DNA from: Chryseobacterium sp.
GTDB lineage: Bacteria; Bacteroidota; Bacteroidia; Flavobacteriales; Weeksellaceae
DNA: 64,000 nucleotides
Reading direction: 5' to 3'
NCBI GenBank assembly: GCA_031286615.1
Contig: JAITUA010000008.1
Location: forward strand, 1 to 64,000
Shown here: positions 25,988 to 35,191 of the stretch, one piece after another
How positions within the stretch are numbered: position 1 is the stretch's first letter
Layout: each line of letters begins with the position of its first letter
Position numbers and translations under genes: made by a program
The notes under the pieces: model-generated
What the model was told of the DNA's origin: nothing
What the model saw: only the letters and a program-made list of their open reading frames with translations
Database searches by the model: none

Positions 25988-26821
25988 TTATTTAAAAAAT
26001 AATGTGAGAGGAACCCTGCTGTTTACTGTTATTCCCATAGTTTTAGCAGGAACCCATTTTGTTTTTTTTATAAACTTTTTTGTTTCGTTGATAAAGTAGG
26101 ATGAGTACTTATAATTTTTTTTATTCTGGAAGGTAAGATCAATATCTATATCTGAGATCGTCCCATTTTTGTGCAGGGTAAATTTCGCAGAAATGGAAGA
26201 ATAAAAATCTTTGTCTTTCCGGTATTCAAATTCATCAGGATAGTGTACATTTTTCCAAAAATCTTTTTCATAATCTTTGAAAAAGTCTCCGTAAGATTTG
26301 CTGCCCGGATACCTTGAAATGGTATCGCATTCTTCAAAATCATAGACTTTATCAATGTTTTTTTTAACATATTGTACGTCTGCGATATGCCTCAAAGAGT
26401 CGATGAACTTCGGGCCAAACTTTCTGTCAATTTCCTTTGACATTACATCTTCATAGCAATTTTGCAGCTCCAGTGGAACAGTGCAATAATGCAGTGCAGT
26501 CCCTACTTCGATATTCTTTTGTTTCAAAAGAATATCCATTTCAGCATTGCTTCTGTAGGTTTTTACCATTCCGAAGTAATGAAAATAAACAAGCTTGCCT
26601 TTTTTAATGTCTGCCTGTGCTCTTGCTGTTTCAGCAATACATTGTGAATCCAGATACTTTCTCTCTTCTTTAATGTATTCCTCTAATTCCTTAGAGATTA
26701 TTGTATCCGATTGTTTTTGAAATAAAGATTCTGACCTGTTTTCCAATCTTTTATTTTTAATTGAAAAGCAAGTCAGAATGATTAATGAGGACAATACTTT
26801 TATACCTGTATTGATGATCAT
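25988..26821 (-). CDS. secreted TonB C-terminal-like domain protein
   Basis: 277 residues. The N-terminus (MIINTGIKVLSSLIILTCFSIK) is a signal sequence, though lipobox spacing is poor. The last 70 residues (SAKFTLHKNGTISDIDID, FIKKTKWVPAKTMG, NSRVPLTLFF) follow the pattern of the TonB C-terminal domain used in many Bacteroidota envelope proteins (strand, helix, W-P-A, strand). The central Cys/Asp/Lys-rich part is unrecognised. Operon context with Dcp suggests envelope or peptide-related work, but the role is unknown. Confidence 0.7.
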   Translation of the reverse strand: MIINTGIKVLSSLIILTCFSIKNKRLENRSESLFQKQSDTIISKELEEYIKEERKYLDSQCIAETARAQADIKKGKLVYFHYFGMVKTYRSNAEMDILLKQKNIEVGTALHYCTVPLELQNCYEDVMSKEIDRKFGPKFIDSLRHIADVQYVKKNIDKVYDFEECDTISRYPGSKSYGDFFKDYEKDFWKNVHYPDEFEYRKDKDFYSSISAKFTLHKNGTISDIDIDLTFQNKKNYKYSSYFINETKKFIKKTKWVPAKTMGITVNSRVPLTLFFK

Positions 26822-26825
26822 ATGA

Positions 26826-28967
26826 TTATTTAATAAAACCTCTGTTTCTCAATAAAGGTTTGATATCCGGATCATGTCCTGTAAAGTCTCTGAATGCCTG
26901 GTTTAGATCTACAGAATTTCCTACAGAAAGAATATATTTTCTGAAACGGTCACCATTTTCTCTGGTTAATCCACCGTTTTTACTGATCCATTCCCATGCA
27001 TCATTATCTAAAGTTTCAGACCATAAATAAGCGTAATATCCTGCCGAATATCCACCTCCCCAGATGTGTGCAAAATAAGGAGTGTGATATCTTGGTGGTA
27101 CCGTTGCTAAATTGAATCCATGGCTGGCCAATGATTGTTTTTCAAAATCTAAAACAGGAATAAACTGGCTGTCATTGCTTACTGTATGCCAATCCATATC
27201 AAGTTCAGCAGCAGAAACCAATTCAGTAGTCATATATCCCTGATTGAAAGTAGATGCTTTTTTGATCTTGTCTACCAAAGCCTGTGGAATAGGCTGTTTT
27301 GTTTCATAATGTACAGCATAATTTTTCAGAACAACAGGATCTAAAGCCCAGTGTTCATTGATCTGAGAAGGGAATTCCACAAAGTCTCTTGGTACATTCG
27401 TTCCTGAAAGAGAAGGATATTTCTGGCTTGCAAACATTCCGTGAATAGAGTGACCAAATTCATGGAAAATAGTAGAAACATCATCATAGCTGATTAATGA
27501 AGGTTTCCCTGGAGCAGGCTTCTGATAGTTATAACAGTTAACAATTACTGGTTTTGTTCCTAATAAATAAGACTGCTCAACGAAATTGCTCATCCATGCC
27601 CCTCCGTTTTTAGAATCTCTTGTATAGAAATCCAGATAGTAGATGGCGATAGATTTTCCATCATGATCGAAAACTTCGTATGTAACTACATCAGGATGAT
27701 AAACCGGAAGATCTGTTCTCTTTTTGAAAGTCAGACCATAGAATTTTTCAGCAGCGAAGAAAACACCCTTTTCAAGTACAGTTGTAATTTCAAAGTAAGG
27801 TTTTATTTCACTTTCATCAAGATCAAATTTAGCTTTTCTTACCTGCTCAGCATAGAAATTCCAGTCCCAAGGCTCTACTTTGAAACCTCCTTTTTGCTGA
27901 TCAATAAGATCCTGAATATCTTTTGCCTCACGTCTGGCTGTTTCCACTGCCGGAGTTGCAATCTGATTCATCAGTTTAGTAGCGGCTTCAGGTGTTTTTG
28001 CCATCTGGTCCTGAAGTTTCCATTCAGCAAAGTTTTTCTTTCCTAAAATCTGAGCTTTTTTCAATCTCAGTTTAGCCAGTTTTTCAATGGTTGATCTCGT
28101 ATCGTTAGCATCTCCCTTTTCAGCTCTTGTCCATGAAGCTTTGAACAGCTTTTCTCTGGTAGCTCTGTTTTTTAAATTTTGTAAAAGAGGCTGCTGTGTT
28201 GTATTTTGTAAAGCCAGAAGATATTTTCCTGGTTGACCTGCCGTTTTAGCATCAGCTGCTGCCGCTGCAATTTCATCAGCAGAAAGTCCGTCCAGTTCTT
28301 TAGCATCAGCAAAAAATACACCTCCCTGCTTTCTTGCTTCCAATAATTTATTAGAATATTGTGTAGAAAGAGAAGCCAGTTCCTGATTAAGTTGTTTTAA
28401 TTTTTCTTTATCAGCTGCGGAAAGATTTGCTCCTGCAATTTCAAAATTCTGCTTATAGTATTGTACAAGTCTCTTGCTTTCAGAATCAAGACCGTCTTCT
28501 TTGATAGACTGTATTCTTTTGTAAAGATTTTCATTCAGGTACAGTTTGTCAGAGTGGGCAGCAAAAATAGGTGCATATTCTTCGTCCAAAGCCTGCAATG
28601 TTGGGTTTGTATTCGCGCTTGTAAGATTAGAGAATACAATTTGTGCTCTTCTTAAGACTTCACCACTTTTTTCCAATGCAACGATTGTATTTTCAAAAGT
28701 AGGGGCAGCCGGATTGTTGGCAATTTTTACAATTTCAGCTTCATGTTGCTTCAAACCATATTCAAAAGCAGGTTTGAAGTGCTCATTTTTGATTTTGTCA
28801 AACTCCGGAGCTTCGTATTGAAGCTTGCTCTTCTTCATAAAAGGATTTGAAGATAAAGAGGGATCAGGTGCAGGTAGCTCCTGTTGAATATCGGTCTGTT
28901 TCATTGTAGTACAAGATTGATTGAACGCCAAGGCAGAAATTAATAATACCGATGAAATATTCTTCAT
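26826..28967 (-). CDS. dcp: peptidyl-dipeptidase Dcp-like M3 metallopeptidase, lipoprotein
   Basis: A 713-residue M3 thimet-oligopeptidase-family peptidase. The zinc site HEFGHSIHGMF is in the C-terminal half, with NEHW and EAD-type residues downstream, and GGGYSAGYYAYLWSE is a conserved Dcp segment. The N-terminus MKNISSVLLISALAFNQSC contains a lipobox (NQSC), so it is anchored outside the cytoplasm, whereas E. coli Dcp is cytoplasmic. It cleaves dipeptides from peptide C-termini. It is the first gene of a three-gene operon with tight spacing (4 and 2 bp). A TATCTTTA near-consensus -7 lies at 28990-28997. Confidence 0.92.
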   Translation of the reverse strand: MKNISSVLLISALAFNQSCTTMKQTDIQQELPAPDPSLSSNPFMKKSKLQYEAPEFDKIKNEHFKPAFEYGLKQHEAEIVKIANNPAAPTFENTIVALEKSGEVLRRAQIVFSNLTSANTNPTLQALDEEYAPIFAAHSDKLYLNENLYKRIQSIKEDGLDSESKRLVQYYKQNFEIAGANLSAADKEKLKQLNQELASLSTQYSNKLLEARKQGGVFFADAKELDGLSADEIAAAAADAKTAGQPGKYLLALQNTTQQPLLQNLKNRATREKLFKASWTRAEKGDANDTRSTIEKLAKLRLKKAQILGKKNFAEWKLQDQMAKTPEAATKLMNQIATPAVETARREAKDIQDLIDQQKGGFKVEPWDWNFYAEQVRKAKFDLDESEIKPYFEITTVLEKGVFFAAEKFYGLTFKKRTDLPVYHPDVVTYEVFDHDGKSIAIYYLDFYTRDSKNGGAWMSNFVEQSYLLGTKPVIVNCYNYQKPAPGKPSLISYDDVSTIFHEFGHSIHGMFASQKYPSLSGTNVPRDFVEFPSQINEHWALDPVVLKNYAVHYETKQPIPQALVDKIKKASTFNQGYMTTELVSAAELDMDWHTVSNDSQFIPVLDFEKQSLASHGFNLATVPPRYHTPYFAHIWGGGYSAGYYAYLWSETLDNDAWEWISKNGGLTRENGDRFRKYILSVGNSVDLNQAFRDFTGHDPDIKPLLRNRGFIK

Positions 28968-29225
28968 AAATATAGTTGTTATTAAACCCTAAAGATATTA
29001 AAAACTTGTCTCATAGAATCTATTTTGACAGACGTATTTACTGGAACCGTTTTGTAAGTGGTTTTAAAATGAATACGTTAGGTGTTGAAGGCGCATCATT
29101 TTCATTCTAAAAAAACTGTATTGCAGACAATTGCAGTATTTTCATAGGTAATGTAATATTTTTTATAAATTAGTTGTTATTTAAATATAAAGAAATCAAA
29201 AAAATAATCGACAAAAGAAATAAGC

Positions 29226-30053
29226 ATGAAAACAAAGACTTTATTTATTTTTTCAGCCTTAGCGGCATTAGCCTCATGTAATGATAAACATGAGAACAGA
29301 AATAGAGATAGAGACGGAGACAAAAGTAACTGGGTAGAAAAAGTAGTAAGTAAAGAAAGCGGCCCGATACAACATAAAGAATTTAACGGAGATTTTGATG
29401 AAATTCAGGTTTCCCAGGCGATAGAAGCTGAAATCATAAAATCTGAAACAGAAAAGGTAGAAATCTCAGCACCTCAAAGTATCATTGATGAAATTCTTGT
29501 AGATAATGATGGCGGAAAACTGCATATTCATTATAAACCAGGCATCAGAGTGATGAATATCAGCAAAGTGACTGCTAAAATTTATACAAAAGATTTTAAT
29601 AAACTTCTGGCCGATTCTGCTGCGAGAATTATCATAAAAGATAAATTTACTCAGGAGAAAACAGATGTAGAAGCATCAAGTGCAGGAAGTATTTCCGGAG
29701 ATCTGGAAGCTAATGATATGGATATTAACATAAGCAGCAGCAGCAGCTATGATGGTAAGATATGGGCGGTAAACCTTGATATTGAATCTTCATCAGGTTC
29801 TACTCTTGATATTTCCGGAAAAGCGAAAAAAGCGGATATCAGTGCTTCTTCAGGCAGTAGTGTTTCAGCCAAAGGCGTTATTGCTGATAATGTAGAGGCG
29901 GATGCATCAAGTGGTGCAAGTATCCATATCAGTGCTGTTTCAAGTGTGAAAGCAGGTGCTTCGTCCGGCGGAAGTGTGGATATCTCGAAAAAAGGAGATC
30001 TGAAGAACGTGATCAAGGATGAAAGCAGCGGCGGAAGCGTAAACATCCAATAA
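29226..30053 (+). CDS. head GIN domain lipoprotein (DUF2807)
   Basis: 275 residues. The lipobox ASC (MKTKTLFIFSALAALASC) is followed by a charged Asp/Arg-rich stretch. DUF2807 (head GIN) begins with FNGDFDEIQVSQAIEAEII near residue 54. The C-terminal half is a Ser/Gly-rich parallel-beta-helix-like repeat (ASSGSSVSAKG, ASSGASIHISAV, ESSGGSVNI). Such proteins are common, mostly uncharacterised Bacteroidota surface lipoproteins. Its stop is 1 bp from the end of the convergent transporter gene, with no separate terminator visible. Confidence 0.87.
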   Translation: MKTKTLFIFSALAALASCNDKHENRNRDRDGDKSNWVEKVVSKESGPIQHKEFNGDFDEIQVSQAIEAEIIKSETEKVEISAPQSIIDEILVDNDGGKLHIHYKPGIRVMNISKVTAKIYTKDFNKLLADSAARIIIKDKFTQEKTDVEASSAGSISGDLEANDMDINISSSSSYDGKIWAVNLDIESSSGSTLDISGKAKKADISASSGSSVSAKGVIADNVEADASSGASIHISAVSSVKAGASSGGSVDISKKGDLKNVIKDESSGGSVNIQ

Positions 30054-30054
30054 A

Positions 30055-31944
30055 CTAATCCTGGGATTCATCCTCATCTTCTTCATCGGCGGATGAGGAG
30101 CCTTCCCAGTTTTTATTATCAAAATTAAGATTATCGTAAGCTAATAATTCCTCCTCACGCTGGAGGATTTCTTTTGTGGTAAACAAGGTAATATCATCAT
30201 TATTTTCCTTCATTTTCGCCAGCTTTCTGATGGAAGCCCTATCAATAGCCATAAACCTTTGCCCGAGACGTCTTGCAGCATATTTTCTCATTCCTGTTTC
30301 ATGAAGTACGTCCACAGCCATGTCTACAGCTGTTCCTAATGTCTCACGGTAAATATGATTGACGCCGCTGTTCAGATAATCATATGCATCAATCCTGTTT
30401 TTGGCTCTTACAAAAATTTTCACTTCAGGATAATGTTCACGCACAAGTTCTGCAATGAATTTATTATCATCCGGATCATCGAGACACAAAACCAAAATTT
30501 CAGCATCTTCAATTCCGGCAGCCCTTAAAATGGGAATTCTGGTAGCATCTCCATAATATACTTTAAAACCATAACTTCTGAGCAGTTTTACCCGGTCAGA
30601 ATCACGATCCAAAACGGTGGCAGATATTTTATTGGCTTTTAAAAGACGACCCACTGTACTTCCGAAATGCCCAAAACCTACAATGATAATTTTCTTTTGA
30701 ATGACATCACTTCCGAGAATATTAAAATCATGCTCTTCTTCAGGAACTTCTTTAATGAATTTCGGAGTGATAAATCTATCGTTGATGATAAGAAGAATGG
30801 GAGTGATGCACATGGTAATTGCCGTCACGGCCATCATCTGTGCATTCATTTCAGGACCTAACAAATAAAGATCCGATGCATAGTTGAGCAGTACAAACGC
30901 AAATTCTCCCACCTGGGAAAGCGCAAATGCATAAAAAAGACTTTGAGGAGTATCTATCCTGAAAAACTTTCCGATGGTATAAAGAACAACAAATTTTACA
31001 GCCAGCACAGCAAAAACAGTACTGAAGATAAACAGTGGATCTTTCTGAATAATATTAAAATTAATGGTTGATCCAACGCTAACGAAAAAAACAGCTAATA
31101 AAAGCCCTTTGAAAGGATTGATCTGTGCTTCCAGTTCATGACGAAATTCACTGTTGGCAAGCATTACTCCAGCAAGGAAAGCACCTAGTGCAGGAGAAAG
31201 ACCGATTACAACCATCAATTCGGAAACACCAATAACAAGAAATAAAGATGATGCAGTCAAAAGCTCAGTCATTCCTGATTTTGAAACATAACGTAGAAAA
31301 GGAACAAAGACATACCTTCCCAATAAAATAAGCAATGCTACTCCGAAAATTACCGTTCCGGCCTGAAGCCATTCCGGCAGCTTTTGGATGAGAATCTGAA
31401 TATCATTATCGTGATGCTTGGCTTTATAGTTTGCTACAATTGGCAGTATTGCTAAAATAGGAATCACAGAAATATCCTGAAACAGCAGGGTAGAGAACGA
31501 GGCTTCTCCTGCTGTGGTTTTAAGATTATTCTTTTCCTGTAATGTCTGCAGAACAATTGCCGTAGAAGATAAGGCAAAACACATAGCAACAGCAATTGCT
31601 TTGTCTACTCTCCAGCCTACACTTATGAATACTAAGAAAAGCAGCAGAATAGTAAGCACCATCTGAGAAAGTCCAAGACCCATTATTTTCTTTCGCATTT
31701 CCCAGAATTTCCGGGGTTCCAGTTCCAGTCCTACAAGAAATAACAGCATGATAACTCCAAACTCGCTGGCATGCATGATATCATCCACATTTTTTCCTGT
31801 AAGCCTAAGTACGTAAGGACCTATAATAATCCCTCCTAAAATATAGCCGATTACAGAGCTTAACCCTAGTTTTCTGGCCAATGGAACCATAATAATGGCT
31901 ACACCCAGAAAAATTAATGTGTTCATCGCTAAGCTGGATTCCAT
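30055..31944 (-). CDS. CPA2-type cation:proton antiporter, KefB/KefC-like
   Basis: A 629-residue potassium-efflux-type antiporter. About twelve membrane segments occupy the first 390 residues (LIFLGVAIIMVPLARKLG onward; GVMLANSEFRHELEAQI is a conserved loop). An RCK_N NAD-binding domain follows (KKIIIVGFGHFGSTVGRLL, near 415) and an acidic C-terminal tail (SSSADEEDEDESQD). Its start is 3 bp after the stop codon of the flavodoxin-like gene, mirroring the E. coli kefFC arrangement. A KefF-like partner in an organism group largely lacking glutathione makes the gating ligand unclear. Confidence 0.9.
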   Translation of the reverse strand: MESSLAMNTLIFLGVAIIMVPLARKLGLSSVIGYILGGIIIGPYVLRLTGKNVDDIMHASEFGVIMLLFLVGLELEPRKFWEMRKKIMGLGLSQMVLTILLLFLVFISVGWRVDKAIAVAMCFALSSTAIVLQTLQEKNNLKTTAGEASFSTLLFQDISVIPILAILPIVANYKAKHHDNDIQILIQKLPEWLQAGTVIFGVALLILLGRYVFVPFLRYVSKSGMTELLTASSLFLVIGVSELMVVIGLSPALGAFLAGVMLANSEFRHELEAQINPFKGLLLAVFFVSVGSTINFNIIQKDPLFIFSTVFAVLAVKFVVLYTIGKFFRIDTPQSLFYAFALSQVGEFAFVLLNYASDLYLLGPEMNAQMMAVTAITMCITPILLIINDRFITPKFIKEVPEEEHDFNILGSDVIQKKIIIVGFGHFGSTVGRLLKANKISATVLDRDSDRVKLLRSYGFKVYYGDATRIPILRAAGIEDAEILVLCLDDPDDNKFIAELVREHYPEVKIFVRAKNRIDAYDYLNSGVNHIYRETLGTAVDMAVDVLHETGMRKYAARRLGQRFMAIDRASIRKLAKMKENNDDITLFTTKEILQREEELLAYDNLNFDNKNWEGSSSADEEDEDESQD

Positions 31945-31947
31945 AGA

Positions 31948-32469
31948 TTATTGATTGAGGAGTTCTGTAAATTCTTTTTTATGCAGGATGATTTCTTTTT
32001 TAGACAGCTTATTGGCTTCGTATACGATCTTGATGTGTTTGATATCTGCTTTGAAAACCTTTAAGGAAACAATCAGTCCGCTGATCAGCTCATCAATTGT
32101 ATATTGATAGGTACCGGTTTTGCTGAAAGATCTTTCTTTTCCGCCGGTGGTTACCAGAATATAGACTTCTTTTCCTTCCAGAGGATTATACTCATCTTCT
32201 TTAAGCCAGTCTCTGTCGAAAACTTCATCAATCCACAATCTGAGGAGTGGTGGCATTCCAAACCATATCAGGGGAAACTGGAAAACAAAACGTTCATAAT
32301 TTTTCAGACGTTTTCTTTCTCTGAAGGCTGCAATATGAAAATCAGGATATTCTTCGTAAAGATCTCTTAAGGTATAATGCTGGTGTCGAACGTAGAAATT
32401 GATGAGTTCTACATTAGAATTGGAGTGCTCAAGATAAGGGTGTGCAAATACTACCAGCGTCTTCTTCAT
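31948..32469 (-). CDS. KefF-like NAD(P)H quinone oxidoreductase
   Basis: 173 residues, flavodoxin_2 family. Diagnostic segments are the N-terminal VVFAHPYLEHSNSN (FMN phosphate binding), FQFPLIWFGMPPLLRLWIDE and VTTGGKERSFSKTG. Family members are FMN-dependent quinone reductases. KefF is the ancillary subunit that activates KefC, and the immediately downstream antiporter gene supports that role here by context. Length (about 176 in E. coli KefF) agrees. Confidence 0.85.
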   Translation of the reverse strand: MKKTLVVFAHPYLEHSNSNVELINFYVRHQHYTLRDLYEEYPDFHIAAFRERKRLKNYERFVFQFPLIWFGMPPLLRLWIDEVFDRDWLKEDEYNPLEGKEVYILVTTGGKERSFSKTGTYQYTIDELISGLIVSLKVFKADIKHIKIVYEANKLSKKEIILHKKEFTELLNQ

Positions 32470-32605
32470 AATCCTGTTTTCAGTAAATATAGCGAAAAAT
32501 ATTGAATAAAAGTTGGTTTTTTGGTGATTTTATTAATTTTTTAATACGAAAAAATCAATTAATATTAAAAAAAGTTAAAGAATATATGTTATTTTAGGTT
32601 TTTAA

Positions 32606-32633
32606 ATAAAAAATCAGGCCATGATGACCTGAT
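32606..32633 (-). terminator. terminator of the lemA-TPM operon
   Basis: On the minus strand an ATCAGG/CCTGAT stem (32633-32628 with 32618-32613) is followed by a TTTTTT tail, 33 bp after the last stop codon. Confidence 0.7.
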
Positions 32634-32665
32634 CTGTTGATATATTTTGAAAATGATTGACTGAT

Positions 32666-33481
32666 TTACCATCCGCCGGATGCACCACCGCCTCCGAAAC
32701 TTCCGCCTCCGCCGAAGCCTCCAAAGCCACCGCCACCGCCGCCAGAACTTCCTCCACCAAAGCCGCCTCCTCCGAAACTGCCAGGGAATGGGAAGAAACC
32801 ACCGGGATAATTTCTGCGTCCTCTTCTTGTAATAATTACATCATCATCGTCGTCATTATTTCCACCGCGTCCACCTCCTCTGTTGCCGAAAAGTATGGCT
32901 ATAATGATGAAAATAACAAAAGCAATAATCAGAACTTTAAAAGCACTTCCATTACCGGAAGGAGCCGTTGTTGCAATGGGTTTGAATTTCCCCTGAACAG
33001 CTTCCATAATGGCTGAGGTTCCACCATTGATCCCATCATACCAAAGCCCCTTCTTGAAGTTGGGAGTTACAATATAATCTAAGATCTGTCCTGCTACTGA
33101 AGCGGTAAGGTATTGTTCTACGGCGCGTCCCTGCTGGATAGACATTGTTCTGTCCTCTGTTGCAATAAGGAAAACAACACCGTTATCTACTCCTTTTTTT
33201 CCGATTTTCCATTTTTGCCCGAACATGGTCGCCAGAAAGTTGACGTCCTCTCCTTTGGTAGAACGGATGATCACTACTTCAATTTCCGTTGAGGTAGTAT
33301 CTGCAAACTTGATCAGTTTATTATTCAGGGCATCTTTTTCGTGCTGAGAAAGCAGATTGGCTTCATCAAAAACAGGATAAAGAACGGCTGGTTTCTCAGG
33401 AATAGTATATTGTGCTGATACAAAAGTGTAAAAGCAAAGCAGTAAAAATGAAAATACTATTTTAAGAGAACGTAATTTCAT
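32666..33481 (-). CDS. TPM (YgcG-like) membrane protein with glycine-rich tail
   Basis: 271 residues. Signal peptide (MKLRSLKIVFSFLLLCFYTFVSA|Q), TPM domain about 35-160 (LLSQHEKDALNNKLIKFAD, WKIGKKGVDNGVVFLIA), a membrane segment near 180-198, then an Arg-rich loop and a poly-Gly C-terminal tail (GGGASGGW). This is the typical layout of YgcG/TPM proteins. The start overlaps the end of the upstream TPM gene by 20 bp. Together with lemA, this arrangement is common in Bacteroidota; roles in membrane stress or photosystem repair are known for homologues elsewhere. Confidence 0.9.
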   Translation of the reverse strand: MKLRSLKIVFSFLLLCFYTFVSAQYTIPEKPAVLYPVFDEANLLSQHEKDALNNKLIKFADTTSTEIEVVIIRSTKGEDVNFLATMFGQKWKIGKKGVDNGVVFLIATEDRTMSIQQGRAVEQYLTASVAGQILDYIVTPNFKKGLWYDGINGGTSAIMEAVQGKFKPIATTAPSGNGSAFKVLIIAFVIFIIIAILFGNRGGGRGGNNDDDDDVIITRRGRRNYPGGFFPFPGSFGGGGFGGGSSGGGGGGFGGFGGGGSFGGGGASGGW

Positions 33482-33890
33482 TTGAGAGTTGGTTTGGATT
33501 TTCTCCTTCTACAGGAAAATGTTTTTTGAGTTCAAGCCCTGTTTCCAGGATGGCACTTTTCAGAGCCTGGTAATAATGTCCTTTGGCAAATTCAGCAGTA
33601 ATATAGTCGTGAAGATGATCCCAGTAAGTCTGTTTTACCTTTTCATGGATTCCGATATCTCCAATGATAGTAAGATATTTTTGTTCAAAATTGACATGGA
33701 AAAGAACAGCATTTCTTTCAGCAGTTTTGTCCATATCGAGTTTTTTGAAAACTTCGAATGCTGTTTTGGCATCACGATTATCCGTATTGGAATCAATATG
33801 TACTCTGATCTCTCCCGTAGAATGATCTTCCGCAGACTGAATCGCTTCCACAAGGGAAGCGATCTGTTGATTTGTTAGGAAATTACCCAT
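33462..33890 (-). CDS. TPM domain protein without membrane anchor
   Basis: 142 residues, TPM_phosphatase family core without signal peptide or membrane segment (starts MGNFLTNQQIASLVEAIQSA, then EDHSTGEIRVHID, NAVLFHVNFEQKYLTIIGD). The C-terminus includes TGLELKKHFPVEG. It is the middle gene of lemA-TPM-TPM and overlaps the downstream TPM gene by 20 bp, which suggests translational coupling and complex formation. Phosphatase activity is known for the plant homologue; not established here. Confidence 0.87.
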   Translation of the reverse strand: MGNFLTNQQIASLVEAIQSAEDHSTGEIRVHIDSNTDNRDAKTAFEVFKKLDMDKTAERNAVLFHVNFEQKYLTIIGDIGIHEKVKQTYWDHLHDYITAEFAKGHYYQALKSAILETGLELKKHFPVEGENPNQLSNEITFS

Positions 33891-33892
33891 TA

Positions 33893-34498
33893 TTATTTGA
33901 ATGCTTCAGGGGCTTTTTCAGCACCTGCTTCAGCTTTGAAATAAGGTTTTTCTTTAAAATTGGTGAAATTCGCCAAAATATTATTTGGGAAAGTCTTGAT
34001 AGAAGTGTTGTAATCCTGTGCAGCTTCGTTGTAATAAACAGTTTCTGTTCTGATGCTGTTTTCGATAGCGGTATATTCTCTTTGGAAGTTGATATACTGC
34101 TGGTCTGCTTTTAAGTTAGGATAAGACTCCACTACAGCCATCAATCGGCTCAATGCACCGGATAGTTCACCCTGTGCAGCCTGAAATTTAGCAATATCAG
34201 CCTCAGTCATGTTTGTAGGGTCAATGTTGATAGAAGTAGCTTTAGAACGTGCTTCAACAACCTTCGTTAAAGTTTCCTGCTCGAATTTTGAATACGATTT
34301 TACAGTTCTTTCCAGGTTTGGAATAAGGTTCGCTCTTTTCTGATATACCGTTTCTACGTTTGACCATTTTGTGTTGACCGTCTGTTCTTTGGTTACGAAA
34401 TTATTATATCCGCTTTTTCCCCAGAAGAATAGAACAGCAACAATGATAAGGAGGGCAATACCAATTGTTCCGGCGCCCAAACATCCTTTATTTTTCAT
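33893..34498 (-). CDS. lemA: LemA family protein
   Basis: 201 residues. One N-terminal membrane segment (LGAGTIGIALLIIVAVLFFW), then the conserved LemA helix (YNNFVTKEQTVNTKWSNVE, YQKRANLIPNLERTVKSY), quoted here in segments. The family forms helical, often dodecameric membrane assemblies; physiological role uncertain. It leads an operon with two TPM genes (2 bp and -20 bp junctions). A -7 element lies on the minus strand at 34529-34536. Confidence 0.92.
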   Translation of the reverse strand: MKNKGCLGAGTIGIALLIIVAVLFFWGKSGYNNFVTKEQTVNTKWSNVETVYQKRANLIPNLERTVKSYSKFEQETLTKVVEARSKATSINIDPTNMTEADIAKFQAAQGELSGALSRLMAVVESYPNLKADQQYINFQREYTAIENSIRTETVYYNEAAQDYNTSIKTFPNNILANFTNFKEKPYFKAEAGAEKAPEAFK

Positions 34499-34528
34499 AG
34501 TTTATTTTTTTAAATTTTTTGTGCTAAC

Positions 34529-34536
34529 CAAATATA
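34529..34536 (-). promoter_or_regulatory. -7 promoter element of lemA
   Basis: TATATTTG on the minus strand, 30 bp before the lemA ATG. It lies 12 bp from the divergent folA -7 element. Confidence 0.65.
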
Positions 34537-34548
34537 CAAATTATGTGC

Positions 34549-34556
34549 TAATTTTG
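34549..34556 (+). promoter_or_regulatory. -7 promoter element of folA
   Basis: TAATTTTG matches the consensus and lies 15 bp before the folA ATG, implying a very short leader. Confidence 0.65.
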
Positions 34557-34571
34557 TAAAAAATTATTTGA

Positions 34572-35069
34572 ATGACAACAATAGTGGTGGCAATGGGAGA
34601 GAAAAATGAAATTGGTTTTGATAATCAGTTGCTTTGGCATCTTCCTAAAGATTTAAAACATTTTAAAGATATTACTTCAGGGCATCCGATTATCATGGGA
34701 AGAAAAACTTATGAAAGTATTGGGAAACCTCTTCCGAACCGTACCAATATTGTTGTGTCAAGAAAGAAAGACTGGTTTGAAGAAGGAATCCTTATTGTAG
34801 GAAGCATCAAGGAAGCATTGAAATTTGCTAAAAAGATAGACGAAGAAGTGTTCGTTATCGGCGGAGGAAATATCTACGAACAGACTATGGAGGTTGTAGA
34901 CAAGCTTGAAGTTACTTTGGTGAAAGCAGACCTTGAAGCAGATACATTCTTTCCGAAAATAGATCCGAAAATCTGGAAAAAAACAAATGAAATCTGCCAC
35001 GAAAAAGATGAAAAGAATGGGTATGATTTCTGCTTCCAGACGTTTGAAAAAATTAAAAAAGAAGCATAA
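34572..35069 (+). CDS. folA: dihydrofolate reductase
   Basis: 165 residues, the size of bacterial DHFR. Reduces dihydrofolate with NADPH. The start TTIVVAMGEKNEIGFDNQLLW carries the Met20-loop equivalent; in this family LLWHLPKDLKHFKDIT, GHPIIMGRKTYESIG and VFVIGGGNIYEQTM hold the substrate Asp/Glu, NADPH-binding loop and GG motif. It is transcribed from its own promoter divergent to lemA. thyA is not in this window. A copy of the dispersed repeat follows the gene. Confidence 0.96.
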   Translation: MTTIVVAMGEKNEIGFDNQLLWHLPKDLKHFKDITSGHPIIMGRKTYESIGKPLPNRTNIVVSRKKDWFEEGILIVGSIKEALKFAKKIDEEVFVIGGGNIYEQTMEVVDKLEVTLVKADLEADTFFPKIDPKIWKKTNEICHEKDEKNGYDFCFQTFEKIKKEA

Positions 35070-35072
35070 GTG

Positions 35073-35165
35073 TTAATAGTGAATTTTTGTTTCGCACAGT
35101 GAATCGTGAATTTTCACATTTACAAAAATTAACAAGTGCAGCGAATTGACCATTCACAATTGACT
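35073..35165. repeat. dispersed intergenic repeat, copy B
   Basis: Same layout as 14482-14580: a left end TTAATAGTGAATTTTTGTTTCGC, given here as TAGTGAATTTTTGTTTCGC, and a right end GAATTGACCATTCACAATTGAC, given here as TTGACCATTCACAATTGAC. Similarity is clear in both arms and weaker in the middle, as expected of a diverged hairpin repeat. Confidence 0.6.
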
Positions 35166-35191
35166 TTTTGAACTTTAAGCCTTAAATTTAT

